A stretch of DNA of 64,000 bases from Pedobacter caeni (GTDB lineage: Bacteria > Bacteroidota > Bacteroidia > Sphingobacteriales > Sphingobacteriaceae), in assembly GCF_900129215.1 (NCBI RefSeq), contig NZ_FQUQ01000004.1:992001-1056000 (forward strand). The letters run 5' to 3'. The position numbers and the translations under genes were made by a program. Shown here one piece after another: positions 8,863-16,113 of this stretch (its first letter is position 1; the number at the start of each line of letters is the position of its first letter). Below the pieces are notes generated by a model, which saw nothing but the letters and a program-made list of their open reading frames with translations, made no database searches and had not been told where the DNA came from.

Positions 8863-9687
8863 TTAGCCGGGTTTTCCCGGAAGGTGTTCCAGTTTATTCT
8901 TCAATACCTGATATTCCTTTGCCAGATTCCGGAAAGCCTTGCTATCGACGGGATTCCCCCTGTTGTTTTTCATTTGTAATAAGTAATCTGCCTCAACCAC
9001 ATCAAAACGCTGTTTTACTTCAGCATATTTCTTTTTCTGGCTGATCTGCTCCTCAGTTTCTGCTTCTCCGTTCAGATTTCCTAAATACGCACTGTCTGAA
9101 ATTTCCTTGCCATCAGCAGCTCTGAAGCAGATATAGGCTTCAATCGGCTCATCGAGGAATCCATCGTGATGCAATTCAATAAAGCAGGTTCCTGCATCTC
9201 TCCGGCTGGCATTAATGAGGGAAGTAGCTTTTCTTCTCAAAGGATGACAAAGCAAAATCATCACGATATCATCATAACGTCCCTCGGTATTCCAACTGAT
9301 CTGTACTCCTTTTTCCTTTTTTTCCAATTTCAGGTCTCTGGCCCCTTCTAAAGTACCATGACTCAGCTCCACCTTACTGTAATCCACAGAAAGGTTAGGG
9401 TACTGCCCCTTTAAAGCCTTCTTTTTAATATAAGAAGTAGCCAGATTATGTGCGTTTTTAACTGTTCCCTGAGCTTCCAGGTCAAAACTGACACTGATAA
9501 ATTCTCTGATGGACTTCACCAGACGCATCGTTACCGACATCTCCTGGCGGTTGGCCAGCTGATTGATGCTTGGTTTACCCGGATCGCCTATCGTACGACA
9601 AACATGTTGCCCGTTTAGCACATAAAATACCAGGTTGTGTAATTTTCCGTTTAAGGTCCCTAATGGACCATTTGCTGCTTTCGCCAT
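8863..9687 (-). CDS. DUF6266 family protein
   Basis: 274 residues, no signal peptide or membrane segment. The start MAKAANGPLGTLNGKLHNLV and the following NQLANRQ segment fit the DUF6266 pattern common in Pedobacter and relatives, which opens with a G-x-GxL-G-GKLGN-like stretch followed by a short linker and a repeat-rich region. The C-terminal 70 residues are charged and probably helical. Function is unknown for the family. It is 30 bp upstream of the PNGase F-type gene on the same strand, so the two are probably co-transcribed, which is the only functional hint. Family assignment is from memory of the N-terminal pattern. Confidence 0.65.
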   Translation of the reverse strand: MAKAANGPLGTLNGKLHNLVFYVLNGQHVCRTIGDPGKPSINQLANRQEMSVTMRLVKSIREFISVSFDLEAQGTVKNAHNLATSYIKKKALKGQYPNLSVDYSKVELSHGTLEGARDLKLEKKEKGVQISWNTEGRYDDIVMILLCHPLRRKATSLINASRRDAGTCFIELHHDGFLDEPIEAYICFRAADGKEISDSAYLGNLNGEAETEEQISQKKKYAEVKQRFDVVEADYLLQMKNNRGNPVDSKAFRNLAKEYQVLKNKLEHLPGKPG

Positions 9688-9837
9688 ATTTAATGGATTA
9701 ATTGTTAAATCATAAAAGTTAATCTACTTATACTTACCAGTACTAATATAAGTAATAAATTTTATTAAAGTCAATACACTCGTCGTATACTGACCTCATT
9801 TACTTCTAATTTAGAATTAATTTTCATCAGACAACAA

Positions 9838-9874
9838 TAGGGCTTGACAGGGCTATAAGCCCTACAGGGCCCTA
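9838..9874. repeat. Nested inverted repeat in the 349-bp gap 9688-10036
   Basis: Outer arms TAGGGC/GCCCTA enclose an inner perfect stem AGGGCT-ATA-AGCCCT. It lies between two divergent genes, so it does not end either of them; it could be an operator or a relic. The same gap carries the 11-mer TTTAGAATTAA twice, at 9810-9820 and 10006-10016, the second 20 bp before the PAP2 gene. I see no gene in the gap. Confidence 0.5.
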
Positions 9875-10036
9875 CCAACCTCCCATCAAAAAAGAAGCAA
9901 ATATGCAGCAAGTAAAGACTTGATACGAAGAGATCTTAAACCATAATGCCAGTTTATTTAGACGATTGTCAGCTTAATTAAGAAAAACTCAGGTTCAATT
10001 CCTATTTTAGAATTAAATTGACCATATCCTTAGAAA

Positions 10037-10687
10037 ATGAATGAAAAAAGAAAACTGATTTTAACTTATTTGTTGGCTTTAGTCGCCCTGAGCTTTATCC
10101 TGTTAACAGTTTCAATTGTGTATCTGCCTCTGCCCACCGTAGATAAAAGTTTCTCACATGCTATTCAAAGCTATCAAAGTCAATCTCTGGACCCCATTAT
10201 GAGGTTCATCAGTTTAATCGGAGTGATGCCCTATTCCCTGATTATGGTATTGCTGACTGCCTTATTGTTTTTCCTGTTTAAGTTAAAGCGGGAAGCCATA
10301 TTTACACTGAGTACCCTCCTGGCAGGTGTAGCCAGTACCATTGTCAAAATTATTGTGGACAGGCCCAGACCAGCTGCACCATTTGTACATGTTCTCGAAA
10401 AAACGGTTCAACAGAGTTTCCCAAGTGGCCATGTGAATTTCTATGTGGTGTTTTTTGGATTCTTAATCGTCATGATGTACCATGTCAAAACCATACCTTT
10501 CATTTTAAGAGCATTGGTCATTACGATTTGTGCACTGCTGATTTTCTTCATTCCCATATCAAGGGTCTATCAGGGCGCCCATTGGTTTACGGATGTAATT
10601 GGGGGAAGTTTATTGGGAGTGTTACTCTTGTCTGCCAATAGCTATTTTTATTTAGGCTTAGCCAGAATATCCGATAAATCCGCTTAA
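10037..10687 (+). CDS. PAP2-family membrane phosphatase
   Basis: 216 residues with about six membrane segments. The three phosphatase signatures are present: KIIVDRPRP (about 104-112), PSGH (129-132) and SRVYQGAHWFTD (175-186, catalytic His182). The family removes phosphate from lipid phosphates such as undecaprenyl pyrophosphate, phosphatidate or phosphatidylglycerol phosphate, with the active site facing the periplasm. Which lipid is used cannot be told from sequence. It is a single gene, separated by about 190 bp from the ArsR operon, and has normal length for the family. Confidence 0.9.
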   Translation: MNEKRKLILTYLLALVALSFILLTVSIVYLPLPTVDKSFSHAIQSYQSQSLDPIMRFISLIGVMPYSLIMVLLTALLFFLFKLKREAIFTLSTLLAGVASTIVKIIVDRPRPAAPFVHVLEKTVQQSFPSGHVNFYVVFFGFLIVMMYHVKTIPFILRALVITICALLIFFIPISRVYQGAHWFTDVIGGSLLGVLLLSANSYFYLGLARISDKSA

Positions 10688-10835
10688 AAGATTTTGGAAA
10701 CAATGATCTAGGGTCAAACTGGTTATTGTTTTCCTATAAAACAGCGCGTTATTCAAACTGACAAATAACCTCATTTAAACCTATAACAACCCACAAACAA
10801 GCACATTTTGTAAAAATAAATTCAAAAACATTTGC

Positions 10836-10851
10836 GTAGTTAAATAACTAC
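10836..10851. promoter_or_regulatory. Operator 1 of the arsR-SRPBCC-DoxX operon
   Basis: Perfect inverted repeat GTAGTTA-AA-TAACTAC, 30 bp before the arsR start. Same design as operator 2 downstream (GTAGTYA-AA-TRACTAC), centre-to-centre distance 26 bp. TTTG boxes at 10807 and 10831 just upstream are the likely promoter, with imperfect spacing. Confidence 0.7.
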
Positions 10852-10861
10852 ACTTAAATTA

Positions 10862-10877
10862 GTAGTCAAATGACTAC
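10862..10877. promoter_or_regulatory. Operator 2 of the arsR-SRPBCC-DoxX operon
   Basis: Perfect inverted repeat GTAGTCA-AA-TGACTAC, ending three bases before the arsR ATG. Repressor bound here would block initiation or early elongation, so self-repression by the ArsR protein is the natural reading. Confidence 0.7.
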
Positions 10878-10880
10878 ATA

Positions 10881-11201
10881 ATGAATTTAAGAAGAGACGT
10901 ATTTCAAGCCATCGCAGATCCGACCAGAAGGGCTATACTGATATTAGTCGCCACACAATCCATGACTGCGGGTGCGATAGCCGCGAATTTTGACACCGCA
11001 AGACCAACAGTATCTAAACATCTGCAAATCCTCACTGAATGCGAATTGCTAAAACAAGAGCAAAACGGCAGGGAAGTTCACTATCATCTAAATGCAAAGA
11101 AAATGAAAGAAGTAGCCGACTTCATAGAGCCCTTTCGTCAAATGTGGGAAGAGCGGTTCAACAAACTAGAAACCATAATGAAAAACTATAAAAAAAAATA
11201 A
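10881..11201 (+). CDS. ArsR/SmtB-family winged-helix repressor
   Basis: 106 residues. The N-terminus MNLRRDVFQAIADPTRRAIL and the recognition region TARPTVSKHLQILTECELLKQEQNGREVHY are those of the ArsR subgroup that sits beside AHSA1/SRPBCC genes. No metal-binding CxC or CVC motif is visible, so it is probably not a metal sensor. Two perfect 16-bp operators lie directly upstream, which points to autoregulation. The SRPBCC gene begins 1 bp after its stop. Confidence 0.9.
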   Translation: MNLRRDVFQAIADPTRRAILILVATQSMTAGAIAANFDTARPTVSKHLQILTECELLKQEQNGREVHYHLNAKKMKEVADFIEPFRQMWEERFNKLETIMKNYKKK

Positions 11202-11202
11202 C

Positions 11203-11670
11203 ATGGAACGAAAAACAAAACTCAATGCCGAAGAGGGCAAGCAGGATCTTGTGATCACAAGGGAGTTTGATTTGCCTTTAGAACTACTCTTTAAAGCCTA
11301 TGAAGAACCCGAAATTGTGGAGCAATGGATGGGAACCAAAGTGCTGAAGCTTGAAAACAAAAAGCATGGTGGTTGGCAATTTGAAACATCCGATGCCCAG
11401 GGAAACGTGGTATTCCGGGCCAATGGAGTCATCCATGAGTTTGTTCCTAACCAGAAAATCACGAGAACATTTGAAATGGAGAACTCCCCTTTTGAAGCTC
11501 AGATTGAGTTCTTTGAATTTGAAAAAATTACGGAAGAAACCAGCAGACTCATCATGCACATCGTCTATCGCTCTGTCTCCCTCAGAGATCAAATGATGAA
11601 AATGGGCTTTGCTCCAGGCTTAAATATGGCGCACAACAGATTACAAAACGTCGTTAACAAACTAAAATAA
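11203..11670 (+). CDS. SRPBCC (AHSA1-like) domain protein
   Basis: 155 residues, soluble. The fold is recognised by the opening LVITREFDLPLELLFKAYEEPE, the WMG segment, GVIHEFVPNQKITRTFEME and the final helix MGFAPGLNMAHNRLQNVV. The family binds hydrophobic ligands; the exact ligand of ArsR-linked members is unknown. It is the middle gene of a three-gene operon (1 bp after arsR, 6 bp before DoxX), so all three are likely controlled by the same repressor. Confidence 0.88.
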   Translation: MERKTKLNAEEGKQDLVITREFDLPLELLFKAYEEPEIVEQWMGTKVLKLENKKHGGWQFETSDAQGNVVFRANGVIHEFVPNQKITRTFEMENSPFEAQIEFFEFEKITEETSRLIMHIVYRSVSLRDQMMKMGFAPGLNMAHNRLQNVVNKLK

Positions 11671-11676
11671 CAAATC

Positions 11677-12045
11677 ATGTCAAAGACCTCAAAAATCATT
11701 TATTGGATTTCTACTGCCTGGCTTGCATTAGGAATGTTATCCACTGGAATTGTCCAGTTATTAAAAGTAAAAACGGAAGTAGATCTCATCACAAATTTGG
11801 GTTATCCAGTCTATTTCTTAACCCTATTGGGGATCTGGAAAATTCTGGGAGTGATCACCGTACTGGTTCCTAAATTTCCATTGCTAAAGGAATGGGCTTA
11901 TGCAGGCTTTTTCTTCTCTATGTCAGGAGCAATATTTTCACATCTTGTATCCGGCAAACCAACCGAAATATTCCCCTCTTTATTGCTTCTAGTCCTGACT
12001 GTGATCTCCTGGTATTTCAGACCTGCAGAGCGGAAACTTATCTAA
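11677..12045 (+). CDS. DoxX-family small membrane protein
   Basis: 122 residues with four predicted membrane helices and the family pattern WISTAWLALGMLSTGIVQL, then GYPVYFLTLLGIWKILGVI. DoxX-like proteins next to ArsR and SRPBCC genes form a widespread but functionally unclear cassette. It ends the operon; DUF4256 starts 87 bp later. Confidence 0.88.
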   Translation: MSKTSKIIYWISTAWLALGMLSTGIVQLLKVKTEVDLITNLGYPVYFLTLLGIWKILGVITVLVPKFPLLKEWAYAGFFFSMSGAIFSHLVSGKPTEIFPSLLLLVLTVISWYFRPAERKLI

Positions 12046-12132
12046 GAACGAGTTTTAATCAATCCCTGGGTTGATGTATATTTAAGGAAGGCAAGATTGA
12101 CAAAACAAACCATCACATAAATTATAAACCAA

Positions 12133-12699
12133 ATGAAAAGCAATAAAAAAGAATTATCTGCAACACAACGTGAAGAATTACTTAAAACGCTGAAGAATCG
12201 TTTTGAAAAAAACATGATCCGTCATAAAGGCATAGAATGGGCTAAAGTACAGACAAGGCTGGAAGCACATCCTGAAAAATTATGGTCACTGGATGATATG
12301 GAAATTACCGGTGGTGAACCGGATGTGGTCGCTCATGATCCAAAGACCGGAGCCTACATTTTTTATGATTGCTCAGCGGAAAGCCCTAAAGGCCGCAGAA
12401 GTACTGCTTACGATCTTGAAGGGGTAGAGTCAAGGAAAGAACATAAACCGGAAAACAATGCAATAGACATGGCTACTGCTATGGGCATTGAGCTTTTAAC
12501 AGTAGAACAATACCGGGAATTACAGCAGTTTGGGAATTTCGATACAAAGACATCAAGCTGGTTGAAGACACCCGATGACATCAGAGCACTCGGCGGTGCA
12601 CTATTTGGCGACCGTCGCTATGATACCGTATTCGTCTACCATAATGGCGCACAATCTTATTATGCAGCAAGAGCCTTCCGTGGCGCACTATCGGTATAA
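12133..12699 (+). CDS. DUF4256 family protein
   Basis: 188 residues, soluble. Recognised by the conserved run ELLKTLKNRFEKNM, the segment GGEPDVVAHD, FYDCSAESPKGRRS, and the end RRYDTVFVYHNGAQSYYAAR. The family is found across many bacteria, often close to ArsR/SRPBCC or YdeI genes as here, but has no assigned activity. It probably forms a small unit with the next gene, 38 bp downstream. Confidence 0.85.
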   Translation: MKSNKKELSATQREELLKTLKNRFEKNMIRHKGIEWAKVQTRLEAHPEKLWSLDDMEITGGEPDVVAHDPKTGAYIFYDCSAESPKGRRSTAYDLEGVESRKEHKPENNAIDMATAMGIELLTVEQYRELQQFGNFDTKTSSWLKTPDDIRALGGALFGDRRYDTVFVYHNGAQSYYAARAFRGALSV

Positions 12700-12737
12700 G
12701 TCTGACCTAAATCCCTAAAATCATGATAAACAACCAC

Positions 12738-13319
12738 ATGAATCCAAAAGTTGATTTTTATTTCAATAAAGAAAAAAAATGGCAGGAAGAATTGGAACGG
12801 TTGAGGACAATTGTTCTGGACTGTGGATTAACTGAAGAGCTGAAATGGGGTTCTCCCTGTTATACTTATCAGAACGATAACATTGTTTTACTCCATGTCT
12901 TTAAAGAATACTGTGCAGTTTTATTCTTTAAGGGTTCCTTACTAAACGACAGCGAAGGTATTCTGGTCGAGCAATCGAAAAACACCCAGGCCACACGTCA
13001 GATCCGGTTCCGAAATGTGCTGGAAATCGTAGCAATCGAATCTATTCTAAAAACCTATATTCATGAAGCTGTGGAAGTGGAAAAAGCGGGTTTAAAAGTG
13101 GCTTTTAAAACGACCGGAGAATTTCCTGTTGCTCCGGAGTTTCAAAGTAAATTAGATATGATCCCGGCTTTGAAAACAGCCTTTGAAGCATTGACCCCTG
13201 GCCGGCAAAGGGGATACCTGCTTTATTTTTCTGCAGCCAAACAATCCAAAACCCGGGAGTCGAGGGTGGAAAAATACATGCCTCAGATCCTTAACGGCAA
13301 GGGACTCGATGATGAATAG
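12738..13319 (+). CDS. YdeI/DUF1801-type protein
   Basis: 193 residues from the ATG at 12738 (MNPKVDFYF, the usual family start); an ATG at 12723 would add five residues. The N-terminal half is a DUF1801 domain (ELKWGSPCYTYQNDNIVLLH, AVLFFKGSLL), and the C-terminal half carries the YdeI-type end (RQRGYLLYFSAAKQSKTRESRVEKY). B. subtilis YdeI-type proteins have been linked to cationic peptide tolerance; no activity is proven. Its last 37 bp overlap the end of the convergent AraC gene. Confidence 0.85.
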   Translation: MNPKVDFYFNKEKKWQEELERLRTIVLDCGLTEELKWGSPCYTYQNDNIVLLHVFKEYCAVLFFKGSLLNDSEGILVEQSKNTQATRQIRFRNVLEIVAIESILKTYIHEAVEVEKAGLKVAFKTTGEFPVAPEFQSKLDMIPALKTAFEALTPGRQRGYLLYFSAAKQSKTRESRVEKYMPQILNGKGLDDE

Positions 13320-14125
13320 CCCGGAAACTGCCGCTGATGCCATTGAGAGGGTGTACAGCCATAGAAATTTTTAAATTCTTTAATAAAATGATTCTGATCA
13401 AAGAAGCCAAAAGTGTACACCAGTTCCTGCCAGTTCACCGCATGATGTTTACTGATGTAATTATTGATCTCATTAAAGCGGACAATGCGGCTAAATGTTT
13501 TAGGGCTGAGACCAATCTTTTCGCGAAACTGATCGCCAAGGGTCGTGGTAGACATCCGCATACTTCGTGAAAGACTATCGATACGGATGAACCCTTTGGC
13601 ATGTTGAATTTGCTGACAGGCATAAGCCACATGATCCACGTCTGCTTTTGCAGAGAGCAACAATCGCTTCAAAAGCCAGTTTTCTAATAGCAAAATAGCT
13701 TCGCTGGGTTGATCTGCCAGGTGTTTGAGTTGTTCGGACAGGCTATCCATTCCCGGAAATAACAACCTCATGTCTGTTCCTTCGTTAGAGAAATGACGTT
13801 GAGGAATACCAAATAGCTTAAATGCACCATAGGGCTTAAACACCACCTGAATAATGGTTTTGGGAAAACTGTCGAAAGAACGCCCACGGTCTAGTAAACC
13901 GACAAAACAAAGCGGGTAGCTGGAATAAACTTCCGTTCCGATCTCGTGGAAAACATGGTGCTCGTCCAGCACAAATGACATTTGGGTATTCTCTACCGGA
14001 TAAATATCCAGACAGCCAGGTTTTTCCGCAAATGCACCATCCTCAATATACCAATACCAGTGCACATAAGGCTGTAGTGCCTGATGAGGAATGAACATAT
14101 TCTGATGGTGGATATCAGCAAACAT
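13283..14125 (-). CDS. AraC-family transcriptional regulator
   Basis: 280 residues. The N-terminal part (HWYWYIEDG, CLDIYPVENTQMSF) resembles the DUF6597 sensor domain common in Bacteroidota AraC proteins; the C-terminal about 100 residues hold two HTH motifs (SLSRSMRMSTTTLGDQFREK and TFGFFDQNHFIKEFKNFYG, then TPSQWHQ). An alternative start lies at residue 10 (MFIPHQ). The gene overlaps the YdeI-like gene tail-to-tail by 37 bp. A TACGTTTG -7-type element for this strand lies at 14156-14163. Its target is unknown; the divergent neighbour lat is a candidate. Confidence 0.88.
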   Translation of the reverse strand: MFADIHHQNMFIPHQALQPYVHWYWYIEDGAFAEKPGCLDIYPVENTQMSFVLDEHHVFHEIGTEVYSSYPLCFVGLLDRGRSFDSFPKTIIQVVFKPYGAFKLFGIPQRHFSNEGTDMRLLFPGMDSLSEQLKHLADQPSEAILLLENWLLKRLLLSAKADVDHVAYACQQIQHAKGFIRIDSLSRSMRMSTTTLGDQFREKIGLSPKTFSRIVRFNEINNYISKHHAVNWQELVYTFGFFDQNHFIKEFKNFYGCTPSQWHQRQFPGYSSSSPLPLRI

Positions 14126-14307
14126 ATCTTAAAGCTACAGAAAAAATTAACTCGACAAACGTATAATATAAGAGTTGATCTTCCTGTTTTTCAACAAATA
14201 TGTCTAAATCGCGTCAGGAAAATTCTCCACATTTGTGGGGATTAAATTTATTTTTCTCTAAAATCATACTTTAAACTGTTTAAACCTACTTTTTGACTTT
14301 TCAAGTC

Positions 14308-14344
14308 CAAAAAGTGCCCGCATTTGTTATTTTGGCACTTTTTG
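14308..14344. promoter_or_regulatory. Operator-like inverted repeat in the lat promoter
   Basis: Arms CAAAAAGTGCC (14308-14318) and GGCACTTTTTG (14334-14344) are perfect over 11 bp and straddle the -33 box. A second, overlapping dyad lies directly upstream (GACTT-TTC-AAGTC at 14295-14307, extendable with T5/A5 flanks), and a third small one (CTCCACA-TT-TGTGGGG, one G-T) at 14225-14240. The placement is that of a repressor or activator site. No gene is seen in the 250-bp gap. Confidence 0.55.
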
Positions 14345-14353
14345 TTACATTTG
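14323..14353 (+). promoter_or_regulatory. Promoter of lat, perfect Bacteroidota consensus
   Basis: TTTG at 14323-14326, 19-bp spacer, TACATTTG at 14346-14353: an exact match to TTTG-N19-TAnnTTTG. Predicted start of transcription near 14359, giving a leader of about 16 nt before the ATG at 14376. Confidence 0.75.
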
Positions 14354-14375
14354 GCTACACCAAAATATAGATTTT

Positions 14376-15707
14376 ATGTATCAACTAACTGTAGCTCCGG
14401 ATCAGGTAAACGAAACTTTAAGCAAACACATTTTAGCCGATGGTTTCGATCTTACTTATGATATGGAACAAAGCCAGGGGGCTTATATTTATGATTCAAA
14501 ATATAAGCGGAACTTACTGGATTTCTTTACTTGTTTTGCGTCTGTCCCATTGGGATACAATCACCCGAAAATGGTCAATGACGAAGCCTTTAAAAAGAAC
14601 CTTTTACTGGCCGCATTATCCAACCCTTCTAACTCTGATGTTTATACCCAACAATATGCGCAGTTTGTAGATACCTTCTCTAAAGTCGGCATTCCATCAT
14701 ACCTGCCACATGCTTTTTTCATTGCAGGCGGCTCACTGGCTGTTGAAAATGCAATTAAAGTAGCGATGGACTGGAAAGTTCAGAAAAACTTTGCCAAAGG
14801 AATTAAAGAAGAAAAAGGATTTAAAGTCCTGCATTTTGAAAAAGCTTTTCACGGCAGATCAGGATATACCTTAAGCTTAACCAATACCCTTCCTGATAAA
14901 ACGAAGTGGTTTGCAAAGTTCGACTGGCCAAGGGTCTCTGTACCTACGGTTAAATTCCCTTTGCAGGACGAAAACTTAAAAAAGGCCATTGATACAGAAG
15001 AAGCTTCTATTGCGCAGATCAAACAGGCTTTTGCGGATAACAAAGATGAAATCTGTGCCATTATTGTGGAGCCGATTCAATCGGAGGGGGGAGACAACCA
15101 CTTACGTGAAGAGTTTCTGATCCAGCTGAAGACCCTTGCGGATGAAAATGATGCCTTTTTAATTTATGATGAGGTTCAAACTGGTGTGGGCCTCACTGGT
15201 AAATTCTGGTGTCATCAACATTACAGCGAAAAAGCACGTCCTGATATCGTTGCTTTTGGTAAAAAAATGCAGGTATGTGGTATTTTGGTTGGCGATAAAG
15301 TAGATCAGATAGAAGGCAACGTGTTCAGGGTTCCTTCAAGGATCAACTCTACATGGGGTGGTAACCTGGTAGACATGGTTCGTTCTACTCAGATCTTACA
15401 GATTCTTCATGACGACAAACTGTGCGACAATGCAACAACGGTAGGTCAGTATCTGAAAGAAAACCTGGAGCAGCTTGCTCAGAAACATGATAAAATCAGC
15501 AATGTAAGAGGTAAGGGCCTGCTTTGTGCATTCGATTTCCCAAATAAAGACATGCGCAATGCCTTTATTCAGAAAGGAATGGAGCACAATGTGATGTTCT
15601 TAGGCTGTGGAAACCAAACAATCCGTTTCAGACCGGCACTTTGCATTGAGAAAAAACATATTGACGAAGGATTAGCCGCAATGGAGAAAATTTTACCTGC
15701 TTTATAA
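14376..15707 (+). CDS. lat: L-lysine 6-aminotransferase (PLP enzyme)
   Basis: 443 residues. It moves the epsilon-amino group of lysine to 2-oxoglutarate, giving allysine (cyclising to piperideine-6-carboxylate) and glutamate: the first step of lysine breakdown toward 2-aminoadipate. Class III aminotransferase features are clear: FFTCFASVPLGYNHPK, the HFEKAFHGRSGYTLSLTN segment, IVEPIQSEGGDNHLRE, DEVQTGVGLTGKFW, and the PLP lysine in AFGKKMQVCG (Lys296 or 297). STWGGNLVDMVRS is characteristic of lysine 6-aminotransferase and separates it from ornithine enzymes. It has a consensus promoter with an overlapping inverted repeat, so it is probably regulated. A small membrane-protein gene follows with no gap. 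Confidence 0.93.
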   Translation: MYQLTVAPDQVNETLSKHILADGFDLTYDMEQSQGAYIYDSKYKRNLLDFFTCFASVPLGYNHPKMVNDEAFKKNLLLAALSNPSNSDVYTQQYAQFVDTFSKVGIPSYLPHAFFIAGGSLAVENAIKVAMDWKVQKNFAKGIKEEKGFKVLHFEKAFHGRSGYTLSLTNTLPDKTKWFAKFDWPRVSVPTVKFPLQDENLKKAIDTEEASIAQIKQAFADNKDEICAIIVEPIQSEGGDNHLREEFLIQLKTLADENDAFLIYDEVQTGVGLTGKFWCHQHYSEKARPDIVAFGKKMQVCGILVGDKVDQIEGNVFRVPSRINSTWGGNLVDMVRSTQILQILHDDKLCDNATTVGQYLKENLEQLAQKHDKISNVRGKGLLCAFDFPNKDMRNAFIQKGMEHNVMFLGCGNQTIRFRPALCIEKKHIDEGLAAMEKILPAL

Positions 15708-16112
15708 ATGGGTAAAAAGAAGGTTAATATTTTCCTGGGTGTACTGGTGGTAATACTGGTTGGCTGGATGATGAAAGGTACTTTTAGCCAACCGGGTATT
15801 GATGACCTGAAAGGGGAATTTACAGAAGTTGCCCATTATCGGAACGACAACAATACCGGACCAATACAGCATGTATTTACAGTAACGGTAAAGGATACCC
15901 TCTGGTCTGAAATGGAGACTTATGGTAATTTCAAACCTCATCACAAAGGCGGAAATACCAAGGTGTATTTTTTCATCAAAGGCAGTCCGGTTCCAAATCA
16001 GCTAGCTCCAGGCAAACAAAACTTCGATCCTTCATTTAACAATACTTGTATTGCCCTTTACGAAAAAAGCGCAATGGGCAATACAAGTATTACCAGGTAT
16101 CCTTTTAGGTAG
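15708..16112 (+). CDS. Small single-span membrane protein, unknown function
   Basis: 134 residues. A basic start (MGKKK) precedes one membrane helix (about 6-23, IFLGVLVVILVGWMM), then about 110 polar residues probably outside the membrane, with VFTVTVKDTLWSEMETYG and KVYFFIKGSPVP. I do not recognise a family. Its ATG follows the lat stop codon directly (TAA-ATG), so translation is probably coupled to lat. A perfect 16-bp inverted repeat lies inside its last 24 codons, and its stop is 1 bp from the convergent cysC stop. Role in lysine metabolism would be inference from position only. Confidence 0.75.
   Translation: MGKKKVNIFLGVLVVILVGWMMKGTFSQPGIDDLKGEFTEVAHYRNDNNTGPIQHVFTVTVKDTLWSEMETYGNFKPHHKGGNTKVYFFIKGSPVPNQLAPGKQNFDPSFNNTCIALYEKSAMGNTSITRYPFR
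16041..16091. terminator. Perfect 16-bp inverted repeat inside the 3' end of a CDS, possible terminator for cysC
   Basis: Arms AATACTTGTATTGCCC (16041-16056) and GGGCAATACAAGTATT (16076-16091), 19-nt loop. It encodes part of the small membrane protein on the + strand and lies 22 bp past the cysC stop on the - strand. There is no gap between these convergent genes for a separate terminator. No strong U-tract follows on either strand. Confidence 0.5.
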
Positions 16113-16113
16113 G

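Noticed and set aside
1..9687. Integrated mobile element around the glycoprotein locus
   Set aside because: No integrase, transposase, tRNA or flanking direct repeats were found in view, and codon use looks like the rest of the window.
9838..9874. Intrinsic terminator
   Set aside because: It lies between two divergent genes, so no transcript from them would end there, and no T-run follows.
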